From: Pseudidiomarina aestuarii
GTDB taxonomy: Bacteria; Pseudomonadota; Gammaproteobacteria; Enterobacterales; Alteromonadaceae
DNA length: 24,157 nucleotides
NCBI GenBank assembly: GCA_003030745.1
Contig: PYVG01000021.1
Coordinates: 1 to 24,157, forward strand
Direction: 5' to 3'
This document shows positions 1 to 7,640 of the stretch, one piece after another; the first letter of the stretch is position 1, and each line of letters starts with the position of its first letter. The notes below the pieces were generated by a model, which was not told the DNA's origin, searched no databases, and was given only the letters and a program-made list of their open reading frames with translations. The translations under genes were made by a program, and so were the position numbers.

Positions 1-1
1 T

Positions 2-400
2 AAACACGCGGTGTCGATTCCGGTCGTCGCGAACGGTGACATTACGACACCTGAACGCGCCCGCGAGGTGCTCGATTACACTGGCGCAGATGCGGTCATG
101 ATTGGTCGCGGTGCACAGGGCAATCCGTGGCTATTCCGGGAAATTGCGACTTATTTAGCGACGGGCAAGAAAGTGGCTCCGCCAGCACCGAGTGAAGTGA
201 GTGATGTGGTGTTACGACACGTACATCGCTTACATCAGCACTATGGTGATTTTATGGGAACCCGAATTGCTCGTAAGCATGTGGGCTGGTATTTGCAAGA
301 ACAGCAGCCCGCGCAAGCATTTCGTCAGCACTTTATGGGTATTGAGGATCCGCACGAACAACTCGATGCCTTGGCGAATTTTTTTACATTCGGAAACTAG
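2..400 (+). CDS. dusB: tRNA-dihydrouridine synthase B, C-terminal part (5' end outside window)
   Basis: The reading frame is open from the left edge, so only about the last 132 residues are present. DusB is an FMN-dependent enzyme that reduces specific uridines in the tRNA D-loop to dihydrouridine. The visible part holds the end of the TIM barrel, with the FMN-phosphate-binding segments NGDI and GRGAQGNPW. An all-helical C-terminal domain follows, with the RKHVGWY segment typical of Dus proteins. The next gene, 18 bases downstream, is fis, and dusB-fis is the classic gammaproteobacterial operon; that order favours DusB over the paralogs DusA and DusC. The gene is probably intact, and its promoter would lie outside the window. 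Confidence 0.93.
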   Translation, partial: KHAVSIPVVANGDITTPERAREVLDYTGADAVMIGRGAQGNPWLFREIATYLATGKKVAPPAPSEVSDVVLRHVHRLHQHYGDFMGTRIARKHVGWYLQEQQPAQAFRQHFMGIEDPHEQLDALANFFTFGN

Positions 401-418
401 AAGAGATAGAGCGCACCT

Positions 419-712
419 ATGTTTGATCAAAATACGAATCGTGACACGGTTTCTCCATTTACCACTTTGGGTAATAACGCACAGCCTAAGCCATTGCGTG
501 ATTCCGTGAAGCAAGCCATCAACAAGTTTCTAAAAGCTTTAGATGGTCACGATCCTGAAGAGTTGTATGAGTTGGTTTTGGCGGAAGTAGAAGCTCCATT
601 GCTCGAAGAGGTCATGACCTATACTCGCGGTAATCAAACGCGGGCAGCGACCATGCTCGGCATCAATCGCGGCACATTGCGCAAGAAGCTGAAAAAATAC
701 GGCATGAATTAA
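419..712 (+). CDS. fis: DNA-binding protein Fis
   Basis: Fis is a small homodimeric nucleoid-associated protein that bends DNA, activates rRNA and tRNA promoters and assists site-specific recombination. This 97-residue product is the usual length. The C-terminal helix-turn-helix is clear at about residues 70-97 ([20 protein letters not shown]), ending in the standard YGMN. The N-terminal 25 residues are variable, as in the family. It lies 18 bases after dusB and is followed by a strong intrinsic terminator, so it is the last gene of a dusB-fis operon. No strong Shine-Dalgarno sequence is visible close to the ATG, so translation may depend partly on coupling to dusB. Confidence 0.97.
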   Translation: MFDQNTNRDTVSPFTTLGNNAQPKPLRDSVKQAINKFLKALDGHDPEELYELVLAEVEAPLLEEVMTYTRGNQTRAATMLGINRGTLRKKLKKYGMN

Positions 713-721
713 TGCCACCTG

Positions 722-748
722 AAAAAGAGCACCTGTGTGCTCTTTTTT
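722..748 (+). terminator. Intrinsic terminator after fis
   Basis: An 11-base perfect stem (722-732 paired with 737-747) has a 4-base loop and a run of six T at 743-748. It starts 10 bases after the fis stop codon and closes the dusB-fis unit. Confidence 0.9.
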
Positions 749-804
749 CTTTTGTGCTCCAGTCAACTACACTCTTTATTGCTTTTAACAGACGGTGATT
801 TTTC

Positions 805-2373
805 ATGGACCAACGACCGATTCAACGCGCACTGATTAGCGTTTCTGACAAAACAGGTATTGTCGATTTTGCCAAGGCTCTGATTGCCCGTGGCGTTCAT
901 ATTCTCTCCACCGGCGGCACCGCCAAACTTCTGCGTGAGCATTCGATTGCGGTCACCGATGTGTCTGAGCACACTGGCCAAGTGGAAATCATGAATGGCC
1001 GTGTGAAAACGCTTCATCCAAAAATTCATGGCGGTATTCTCGCACGTCGTGGCGTTGATGAAGCGGTTATGGCCGAGCAAGATATCGCTCCAATTGATAT
1101 GGTCGTGGTGAATCTGTATCCGTTTGCAGAAACCGTTGCAGCGCCTGACTGTAGTCATGAAGATGCGGTTGAGAATATAGATATTGGCGGCCCAACTATG
1201 GTCCGCGCTGCCGCCAAGAATCACCGTGATGTGACTATTGTGGTGAATGCCAGTGACTATGACCGCGTGCTGACAGAAATGGACGCACACGCCAATAGCC
1301 TGACTTTTGAGACGCGTTTTGACCTTGCCATTCGGGCTTTCGAACATACAGCCCAATACGATGGCATGATTGCACAGTACTTTGGTGCGCGTTTGCCGGG
1401 CCAAGAGAGCCCATTCCCACGCACCTTTAATATTCAGCTCGAGAAAAAGCAAGACTTGCGTTACGGCGAGAACAGCCATCAAAGCGCCGCTTTTTATACC
1501 GAAACGAAGCCTGCTGAAGCCTCTGTTGCCACTGCACAACAGTTGCAAGGAAAGGCTCTGTCATTCAACAACATCGCGGACACCGATGCAGCTCTAGAAT
1601 GTGTGAAGTCGTTCGCACAACCGGCCTGTGTGATTGTAAAACATGCGAACCCATGTGGCGTTGCCATTGGGGACAATTGCTTAGAGGCTTATCAACGTGC
1701 TTTCAAAACCGACCCAACTTCTGCGTTTGGCGGTATTATCGCGTTTAACCGCGAATTGGATGGCGAAACGGCTCGCGCCATTGTTGAGCAACAATTTGTT
1801 GAAGTGATTATTGCACCGAAGGTCAGTGCTGACGCCCGTGCCGCCGTTGCTGCGAAAACCAATGTACGGTTATTGGAGTGTGGTGAGTGGTCGTCTGAGC
1901 GTCCAGCCACGTATGACTACAAGCGCGTGAACGGTGGCTTGCTGGTTCAAGATAACGATCAAGGCCAAATTACCGCTGCTGATTTGAAGGTGGTTACAAC
2001 CGTGCAACCGACAGCTGAGCAGCTTGAAGACCTCCTATTTTGCTGGAAAGTAGCAAAATTCGTGAAGTCGAATGCCATTGTTTATGCCCGAGCCGGTATG
2101 ACCATTGGGGTGGGTGCAGGCCAGATGAGCCGTGTGTATAGTGCCAAAATTGCTGGCATTAAAGCGGCTGATGAGAACTTAGAAGTAGCGGGATCAGTCA
2201 TGGCATCGGATGCCTTCTTCCCGTTTCGTGATGGTATTGACGCTGCCGCTGCAGCGGGTATTTCTGCCATCATTCAACCGGGCGGGTCCATTCGCGACGA
2301 CGAGATTATTGCCGCTGCGAATGAACATGGAATTGCCATGGTATTTACCGGAATGCGTCATTTTAAACACTAA
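805..2373 (+). CDS. purH: Bifunctional AICAR formyltransferase / IMP cyclohydrolase
   Basis: PurH catalyses the last two steps of de novo IMP synthesis. AICAR is formylated with 10-formyl-tetrahydrofolate, and FAICAR is then cyclised to IMP. The 522-residue length is normal. The N-terminal MGS-like cyclohydrolase domain (about 1-145) shows SDKTGI near residue 14, [10 protein letters not shown] at 68-77 and [13 protein letters not shown] at 128-140. The C-terminal transformylase domain shows LRYGENSHQ near 218 and the catalytic KHANPCG at 279-285, and the protein ends in the typical FTGMRHFKH. The ATG at 805 gives the usual N-terminus ([11 protein letters not shown]). No PurR-like box was recognised in the 56 bases between the fis terminator and the start. 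purD follows on the same strand with one unrelated gene between. Confidence 0.98.
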   Translation: MDQRPIQRALISVSDKTGIVDFAKALIARGVHILSTGGTAKLLREHSIAVTDVSEHTGQVEIMNGRVKTLHPKIHGGILARRGVDEAVMAEQDIAPIDMVVVNLYPFAETVAAPDCSHEDAVENIDIGGPTMVRAAAKNHRDVTIVVNASDYDRVLTEMDAHANSLTFETRFDLAIRAFEHTAQYDGMIAQYFGARLPGQESPFPRTFNIQLEKKQDLRYGENSHQSAAFYTETKPAEASVATAQQLQGKALSFNNIADTDAALECVKSFAQPACVIVKHANPCGVAIGDNCLEAYQRAFKTDPTSAFGGIIAFNRELDGETARAIVEQQFVEVIIAPKVSADARAAVAAKTNVRLLECGEWSSERPATYDYKRVNGGLLVQDNDQGQITAADLKVVTTVQPTAEQLEDLLFCWKVAKFVKSNAIVYARAGMTIGVGAGQMSRVYSAKIAGIKAADENLEVAGSVMASDAFFPFRDGIDAAAAAGISAIIQPGGSIRDDEIIAAANEHGIAMVFTGMRHFKH

Positions 2374-2435
2374 AAACTTGTTGGTTATGTGGTACAACAG
2401 ATTGCCCTTACATGCTTTGCAATGAGGAACTGACC

Positions 2436-3344
2436 ATGAACAAATTCGCATTATCCAGTGTTTTCGCTTTATCCGCGCTCGCTGCTGCTTGCAGCGAAGC
2501 ACCACAACAGACCGAAGCTCCGCAAGAGCCAACGGCTGCTGTTGAAGAGCAAGCAATGCAAGAAGAAATGATGACCGAAACGGCTGGCTTAACCCTAGCT
2601 GACGTTGCGGCAAGTGACTTGCGTTCAGACAGCAACAAAGCTCGTGATGCTTTTCGGCACCCGGTCGAAACGCTCGAGTTTTTTGGTCTTGAGCCAGACA
2701 TGACGGTCGTTGAAATTTGGCCAGGTGGCGGTTGGTATACGGAAATTCTAGCGCCGTATCTGAAAGACCAAGGCATGCTCTACGCAGCACATTTCCCAGC
2801 AGACAGCAGCAGCGATTACTTCAATCGTTCACGCACAGCGTTCGCTGAACGGATTGCCTCCGATGACGCATTTTCAGCTATCACTATGACTGAATTTAAT
2901 GCCACCGCGGCGACCGAAGTAGCGCCAGCAGGTTCAGCGGATATGGTACTGACCTTCCGCAACTTGCATAACTGGTATATGGCCGCTGGTGAAGAAGGTC
3001 TACAAACCGCGTTTTCGACTTTCTACACGGCATTGAAGCCGGGCGGCGTGTTAGGTGTTGTCGATCACCGCTTGCCAGAAGATCGTCCAGATGAGGAAAT
3101 GTCGAGCTCAGGCTACATGAAAGAAAGCGTCGCGATTGCTATGGCAGAAGCCGCTGGTTTTGAGTTAGTCGGTAGCAGCCCTATTAATGCCAATGAAATG
3201 GATACGGCAGATCATCCGCGTGGTGTCTGGACATTACCACCAAGTCTGCGCCTCGGTGATGAAGACCGTGAGAAGTATTTGGCAATTGGTGAAAGTGACC
3301 GATTCACTCTGAAATTTATGAAACCAACCACAACTCAAGAGTAA
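2436..3344 (+). CDS. Exported methyltransferase-like protein (COG4798-type), possible lipoprotein
   Basis: The product is a 302-residue protein with a secretion signal followed by a class I SAM-methyltransferase-like domain. An upstream in-frame ATG at 2412 exists. The ATG at 2436 is preferred because a GAGG ribosome site lies about 8 bases before it and the N-terminus then reads as a signal peptide. The hydrophobic segment (about 4-18) ends at ALAAAC with Cys19. The lipobox is imperfect (Ala, not Leu/Val/Ile, at -3), so lipidation is likely but not certain. A Gln/Glu/Pro-rich linker runs to about residue 50. The domain begins near 60, with a glycine-rich motif I (VEIWPGGGWYTEIL, 92-105) and a later FRNLHNW segment at 174-180. 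Substrate and activity are unknown; I recall the family as predicted methyltransferases. It lies 62 bases after purH and 8 before purD, so it is probably cotranscribed with them. Confidence 0.85.
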   Translation: MNKFALSSVFALSALAAACSEAPQQTEAPQEPTAAVEEQAMQEEMMTETAGLTLADVAASDLRSDSNKARDAFRHPVETLEFFGLEPDMTVVEIWPGGGWYTEILAPYLKDQGMLYAAHFPADSSSDYFNRSRTAFAERIASDDAFSAITMTEFNATAATEVAPAGSADMVLTFRNLHNWYMAAGEEGLQTAFSTFYTALKPGGVLGVVDHRLPEDRPDEEMSSSGYMKESVAIAMAEAAGFELVGSSPINANEMDTADHPRGVWTLPPSLRLGDEDREKYLAIGESDRFTLKFMKPTTTQE

Positions 3345-3352
3345 CAATAGGC

Positions 3353-4633
3353 ATGAAGGTATTGGTTATTGGCGGCGGCGGCCGCGAACATGCACTAGCA
3401 TGGAAAGCGGCGCAGTCGCCGTTGGTTGAGCAGGTTTTTGTAGCACCCGGCAATGCCGGTACAGCTAACGAGCCGAAACTATCGAACGTAGCTATCGGCG
3501 CTGAAGCCGTCGATGAACTGTTGGCTTTTGCCCAACGTGAGTCTATTGGCCTCACCATAGTTGGACCTGAAGCACCTTTAGTGTTGGGTGTGGTGGATAC
3601 GTTTCGCGCTGCAGGGTTAACCATTTTTGGTCCAACCCAAGGCGCCGCTCAGCTGGAAGGCTCGAAGGCGTTTAGCAAAGATTTCTTAGCACGCCATCAC
3701 ATTCCAACAGCCGCCTACCAAACCTTCACGGATATTGCCGCGGCGAAAGCTTATGTTGAAGCACAAGGTACACCTATCGTAATCAAAGCTGACGGCCTCG
3801 CCGCTGGCAAAGGTGTGATCATTGCGCAAGACCAAGCAGAAGCCTTCGCCGCTATTGACGACATGCTGGAGGGGAACCGCTTCGGTGCCGCCGGCAGTCG
3901 CGTAGTGATCGAAGAGTTTTTGGTGGGTGAAGAAGCCAGCTTTATTGTCATGGTTGATGGAAAGACAGCACTACCCTTTGCCTCAAGCCAAGATCATAAA
4001 GCACGTGATAACGGCGACAAAGGTCCAAATACCGGTGGTATGGGCGCTTATTCACCTGCACCTGTAGTCACGCCTGAAGTTCACAACTGGGTTATGGATC
4101 ACGTCATTCAACCGACCGTAGAAGGTATGGCTGCTGAGGGTCATCCGTACACTGGCTTTTTGTATGCGGGTTTGATGATTGCACCTGACGGTACTGCAAA
4201 AGTACTGGAATACAATTGCCGCTTCGGTGACCCAGAAACGCAACCGATCATGTGGCGATTACAGTCTGATTTAGTCGAGTTGTGCTTGGCTGCTTGCCAA
4301 GAGCAATTGGCCGACCACCACATTGATTTTGACCCGCGGGCAACCGTGGGTATTGTCATGGCTGCGGGTGGTTATCCTGATAACTATCGCAAGGGCGATG
4401 TCATCTCAGGATTAGCCGGCGACGATGCGACCACGAAAGTCTTTCATGCCGGCACCCAGCTGAATGAACAAGGCGAGGTGGTCACTAATGGTGGCCGAGT
4501 ACTTTGCGTCACCGCTATCGGTGATAGCGTCACTCAGGCCCAACAAGCGGCCTACCAGCGCCTCGCCAACATCCATTGGAACGACGTTTACTACCGCACC
4601 GACATCGCTCACCGCGCAATCGCCCGCGAATAA
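3353..4633 (+). CDS. purD: Phosphoribosylamine-glycine ligase (GAR synthetase)
   Basis: PurD joins glycine to phosphoribosylamine using ATP, the second step of purine synthesis. The 426-residue length is standard for the monofunctional bacterial enzyme. The N-terminal domain shows GGGGREHA (7-14), PGNAGT (32-37) and GPEAPLVLG (71-79). The ATP-grasp domain has KADGLAAGKGV (145-155), a DHKARDNGDKGPNTGGMG loop near 214-231 and the metal/ATP site FGDPETQ (291-297). Nothing is missing. The start lies 8 bases after the methyltransferase gene and has only a weak ribosome site, so translation may be coupled to the upstream gene. It appears to be the last gene of the purH-containing unit. Confidence 0.98.
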   Translation: MKVLVIGGGGREHALAWKAAQSPLVEQVFVAPGNAGTANEPKLSNVAIGAEAVDELLAFAQRESIGLTIVGPEAPLVLGVVDTFRAAGLTIFGPTQGAAQLEGSKAFSKDFLARHHIPTAAYQTFTDIAAAKAYVEAQGTPIVIKADGLAAGKGVIIAQDQAEAFAAIDDMLEGNRFGAAGSRVVIEEFLVGEEASFIVMVDGKTALPFASSQDHKARDNGDKGPNTGGMGAYSPAPVVTPEVHNWVMDHVIQPTVEGMAAEGHPYTGFLYAGLMIAPDGTAKVLEYNCRFGDPETQPIMWRLQSDLVELCLAACQEQLADHHIDFDPRATVGIVMAAGGYPDNYRKGDVISGLAGDDATTKVFHAGTQLNEQGEVVTNGGRVLCVTAIGDSVTQAQQAAYQRLANIHWNDVYYRTDIAHRAIARE

Positions 4634-4646
4634 CTCAGTCCCCAAC

Positions 4647-4679
4647 TCCGTTCAACTAGCGCTACGCTAGTTGAACGGA
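4647..4679. repeat. Perfect 15-bp inverted repeat with 3-base loop after purD
   Basis: Bases 4647-4661 and 4665-4679 are exact reverse complements around the trinucleotide CTA. The hairpin begins 13 bases after the purD stop. No T-run follows on the plus strand and no A-run precedes it, so it is not a standard intrinsic terminator. It could stabilise the 3' end of the purHD transcript, act in Rho-dependent termination, or be a copy of a dispersed REP-like palindrome. Confidence 0.8.
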
Positions 4680-4717
4680 CATCTCTGTCATGAATGAGTC
4701 ATAGAAGGCGTATATAG

Positions 4718-6571
4718 TTGGCGTCATTATGCTTTCTTTATGCCCACAGACAGCCGATGACCTTATACCTTCCAGAGCAGCAACTACATAGATCAGTTAG
4801 CGCAATTCAGCATACAACGGACCGGCTTGAGGCTGCTCTGGAGCTTTTACTTGAGAATGCTTCATTGACGGCAGTGTTTCAACCCATCGTGGATATCGAC
4901 CAAGGCCCGATTATAGGTTACGAAGCATTGATAAGGGGACCAGAAGGACACCCGTTGCATCGTCCACTTGCGCTCTTTGATGCTGCGAAAAAAAGTGGCC
5001 GTGAAGCGGAGCTCGAGGTGCTTTGTCGAGAAATAGCGTTGCAGCAGTTTGCTCGATTGGAACTCCCGGGGCTACTGTTCCTCAATGCGAATCCGAATAC
5101 GCTCACCGCTGCCAATTATCCACAAGGCTGTACATTAACTGCTGCGCAAACAGCGGGGCTAGACCCAACCCGAATTGTGATTGAATTGTCGGAGCAACAT
5201 CCTGTTTCCTCACCCGACGAATTAAAACGTGTGGTGCACCGCTACCAGCAAGCCGGCTTTAAAATTGCTTTGGACGATCTCGGGTCAGCGTATTCGGGTT
5301 TAACGTTATGGGCGGAGTTGGAACCGGACTATATCAAGATTGATCGACATTTTATCGACCGTATTGATCAGCAACCACGGAAGCGAGAATTCGTCAAAAG
5401 TATTGCCCAATTAGCCCGCTCTTTGGGCGCGACAATTATTGCAGAGGGTGTCGAGCGTGCCGATGAGCTGCGCGAATTACAACGTATGGGGATTCCGCTT
5501 GCACAAGGCTATTTCCTTGGCTTACCCCAAGCCAACCCAGCTACGCAATTAACCAATACTGCGCTCGAGCAAACACCAACACCGAGTCGCAGTGGCACCA
5601 TTGGTGAGCTGCTCGAATCGGTCCCCACTATTGCGCCGCAGGTCCCCTGTGTACAAGTACTCGAATACTTCAGCCGAAATAAGGAATTGCTATCGCTACC
5701 TGTGGTTGAGGGTGAACGTGTTTTGGGTGGCGTGCGACGTGAGCAAGTATTGGAGATATTTAGCAGCTCCTACGGACGTGCGCTCTACGCTAGCAAACCC
5801 ATTCACCACATTATGGAACGAAATCCGCTGATTGTTGATGCAGCAACACCGATTGAAGAAGTGAGTCAGTTGATGACTGAAGATGAAGCCCTCGAAATTC
5901 ATCGACAAATTCTGATCACTCAAAATAAACGCTTCGTCGGCACCGCCTCAGTTCGTAATGTTTTACGCCAAATTACCGAAGTGAAAATCCAGAATGCGCG
6001 TTATGCGAATCCTCTCACGCTACTACCCGGTAATGTGCCTATCTATCGCGAAATCGATCGCCGCTTACAACAACATCAAAGCTTCTATGTCGCCTATTTC
6101 GATTTGAATAATTTCAAACCGTACAACGACCTTTATGGTTACGGCGAAGGCGACAGAATTTTGCAGTGGCTGGGGCATTTACTACAGAAAACACTGGCTG
6201 GAAGCGGTACCTTTGTCGGACACATCGGTGGCGATGATTTTGTCGCGATTTTCTCGCAGGATGCTGATTGGAGTGCGCTACTAACCGCGGTGTTAGAAGC
6301 CTTTAAAGAAAATATCGGGCAGTTCTATCGCCCACAAGACCTCATTGAGGGCTGCATATTAGGTACCGACCGTGATGGCACTAAAAAGCAATTTCCACTG
6401 CTGGCACTCGCCATCGGCGTAGCTGCTGTCGACCCAAATCAGTGCCAATCACATGACGATGTGGCCGCGCTAGCTTCGCTCGCTAAAAAAGGAGCAAAGC
6501 AGCACGACCATTGCGAGTTCTGGCTCATTCCAGAACCCAGTCAGACTACCAGCGCCACTGAAACCCAATAA
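4718..6571 (+). CDS. EAL-CBS-GGDEF composite cyclic-di-GMP signalling protein
   Basis: This 617-residue soluble protein has no transmembrane segment. The EAL phosphodiesterase domain (about 45-275) carries the expected catalytic set: EAL (69-71), Asn124, Glu156, DD at 186-187, Lys207 in YIKID, Glu243 in AEGVE and QGYFLG (263-268), so it is probably active. Residues about 295-420 resemble a pair of CBS modules, usually adenine-nucleotide sensors. The C-terminal GGDEF-like domain (about 430-605) begins with NPLTLLPGN and has the metal Asp462. Its signature is GGDDF (504-508), with Asp replacing the conserved Glu, and no RxxD inhibitory site precedes it, so cyclase activity is doubtful. The start is uncertain: TTG at 4718 has AGAAGG nine bases upstream, while ATG at 4757 gives 604 residues without a clear ribosome site. 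It looks monocistronic. Confidence 0.9.
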   Translation: MASLCFLYAHRQPMTLYLPEQQLHRSVSAIQHTTDRLEAALELLLENASLTAVFQPIVDIDQGPIIGYEALIRGPEGHPLHRPLALFDAAKKSGREAELEVLCREIALQQFARLELPGLLFLNANPNTLTAANYPQGCTLTAAQTAGLDPTRIVIELSEQHPVSSPDELKRVVHRYQQAGFKIALDDLGSAYSGLTLWAELEPDYIKIDRHFIDRIDQQPRKREFVKSIAQLARSLGATIIAEGVERADELRELQRMGIPLAQGYFLGLPQANPATQLTNTALEQTPTPSRSGTIGELLESVPTIAPQVPCVQVLEYFSRNKELLSLPVVEGERVLGGVRREQVLEIFSSSYGRALYASKPIHHIMERNPLIVDAATPIEEVSQLMTEDEALEIHRQILITQNKRFVGTASVRNVLRQITEVKIQNARYANPLTLLPGNVPIYREIDRRLQQHQSFYVAYFDLNNFKPYNDLYGYGEGDRILQWLGHLLQKTLAGSGTFVGHIGGDDFVAIFSQDADWSALLTAVLEAFKENIGQFYRPQDLIEGCILGTDRDGTKKQFPLLALAIGVAAVDPNQCQSHDDVAALASLAKKGAKQHDHCEFWLIPEPSQTTSATETQ

Positions 6572-6578
6572 CGGCAAT

Positions 6579-6613
6579 AAAAAAAGCCCGTGCTGCCGAG
6601 GCAAACACGAGCT
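6579..6613 (-). terminator. Intrinsic terminator of the maoP-like gene
   Basis: Read on the minus strand, an 8-bp stem with one mismatch (6585-6592 with 6606-6613) encloses a second small stem (TGCC/GGCA). Seven T follow, seen as A at 6579-6585 on the plus strand. It lies between the convergent EAL-CBS-GGDEF and maoP-like genes, and the T-run favours termination of the minus-strand gene. Confidence 0.8.
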
Positions 6614-6638
6614 CTTCGAGACTGGTTAAATAAGCTGA

Positions 6639-7010
6639 TTAATCTTCGACGACGAGATCGTCATCGTCACTACCACCACCGCTGATTTCGAATGCATCAT
6701 CGGTATAGCGGCTGCGGCCATACATACTGCCCACTTTCGGACGATTAATACGCGCCTGATATTTGGACCACGCTCGCTCGACCGGTGAGTCGGCTGCTTT
6801 TTCGCCACGAGCTACAGCAAGCAATGACTGCTCTTCAGCTGATTGCGGTTCTAGTTCGCCGCTCATCAATGCGGAAATCAGGCTGCCATGTTTAGCCAGC
6901 AAATCGCTTTCGCGAATTGAAAAATCTCCCGAACGGGCAAAGCCATACGGGTAATGTTTGAAGTCGTTAAACGGCTTTTTCATAATTTGATCACGGGTCA
7001 TAGATGTCAT
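6639..7010 (-). CDS. maoP: MaoP/YifE-like DUF413 protein
   Basis: The 123-residue product matches the DUF413 family, whose E. coli member MaoP (formerly YifE) acts with the maoS site to organise the Ori macrodomain. Family hallmarks seen are FKHYPYGFARSGDFSI near residue 17, LLAKHG, VARGEK and the VERAWSKYQARINRPK core. The frame is open upstream to 7190. The ATG at 7010 is preferred because AAGGAAGGG lies just before it and a sigma70-type promoter lies about 75 bases upstream. The C-terminus is a short acidic tail (GGGSDDDDLVVED); E. coli MaoP also ends acidic. Role in this organism is inferred from family membership. Confidence 0.88.
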   Translation of the reverse strand: MTSMTRDQIMKKPFNDFKHYPYGFARSGDFSIRESDLLAKHGSLISALMSGELEPQSAEEQSLLAVARGEKAADSPVERAWSKYQARINRPKVGSMYGRSRYTDDAFEISGGGSDDDDLVVED

Positions 7011-7071
7011 GGTGTGCCCTTCCTTTCGACCAACAATATCAAGGAAAACATGGTGCAAATGCCGAACTGCA

Positions 7072-7113
7072 ATTGACAGTGACGATATAGAGGTGAAATG
7101 AACGGCTGTCAAT
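7072..7113. promoter_or_regulatory. 8-bp inverted repeat flanking the maoP-like promoter
   Basis: ATTGACAG at 7072-7079 and CTGTCAAT at 7106-7113 are exact reverse complements separated by 26 bases. The right arm covers the -35 element and the left arm lies downstream of the -10. Such an arrangement could hold two operator half-sites or a looped repressor, or may simply be chance. Confidence 0.4.
7084..7112 (-). promoter_or_regulatory. Sigma70-type promoter for the maoP-like gene
   Basis: On the minus strand a consensus -35 TTGACA (7107-7112) is followed by a 17-base spacer and a -10 TATATC (7084-7089). The predicted transcript would have a leader of about 65 bases before the ATG at 7010. 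The -35 box overlaps one arm of the inverted repeat at 7072-7113. Confidence 0.65.
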
Positions 7114-7207
7114 ATATTTTTATTTTTTTTACAGTGCTGGTCGAATGCTAGCCCGATCAAGTAGAGTGGCAAGTAGGAATCAAGCAACACATAGGTTGAA
7201 GCAAATC

Positions 7208-7579
7208 ATGAAATTATTTGCCATGTTGGGTGCTATCACAATGGCGCTCGGTGTGATTTTGGGAGCATTTGGCTCACACGGTCTCAAGAACCGACTCAGC
7301 GCCGATATGTTGGCGGTTTACCAAACTGGTGTGGAGTACCAAATTTACCATGCGCTGGGGCTATTGTTGGTGGCGGCATTGATGGTGCCCTATCCTAATG
7401 CCACCGGCTTGCGCACAGGTGGTTGGATTTTGCTGGCCGGTATCATTTTGTTCTCGGGTAGCCTGTATTTGTTGGCGTTAACTGGATGGCGCTTTTTCGG
7501 CCCGATAACACCCGTAGGTGGAGTCTGTTTTATCGTCGGCTGGCTCTGGATTTTTTGGGCGATGCTCAAGGAGATGTAA
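7208..7579 (+). CDS. DUF423 inner-membrane protein (YgdD-like)
   Basis: This is a 123-residue, four-helix membrane protein. Hydrophobic segments lie at about 5-22, 47-61, 70-91 and 100-119. The family signature GAFGSHGLK (19-27) sits after the first helix, and VYQTGVEYQIYHALGLL precedes the second. These features match the DUF423/YgdD family, whose function is not known. The frame runs upstream to 7145, but the added residues are polar and unlike the family, so the ATG at 7208 is preferred; the ribosome site there is weak. It is divergent from the maoP-like gene and separated by 61 bases from the next plus-strand gene. Confidence 0.88.
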   Translation: MKLFAMLGAITMALGVILGAFGSHGLKNRLSADMLAVYQTGVEYQIYHALGLLLVAALMVPYPNATGLRTGGWILLAGIILFSGSLYLLALTGWRFFGPITPVGGVCFIVGWLWIFWAMLKEM

Positions 7580-7640
7580 GCGCTAGCACAAGCCCCATCA
7601 CTCGCATATACTAGCGGCTTATTCACTACAGAGCTCATTC

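Noticed and set aside
749..804. PurR operator or purine riboswitch before purH
   Set aside because: The 56-base gap is too short for a purine riboswitch plus expression platform, and no PurR-like palindrome was recognised.
763..1548. Long minus-strand open frame (261 codons) opposite purH
   Set aside because: It lies wholly antisense to a well-supported gene, has no ribosome site or family features, and its composition is what the purH codon pattern produces.
2194..2790. Minus-strand open frame (198 codons) across the purH end and the methyltransferase gene
   Set aside because: Antisense to two real genes, Cys/Arg-rich with no recognisable domain; a shadow frame.
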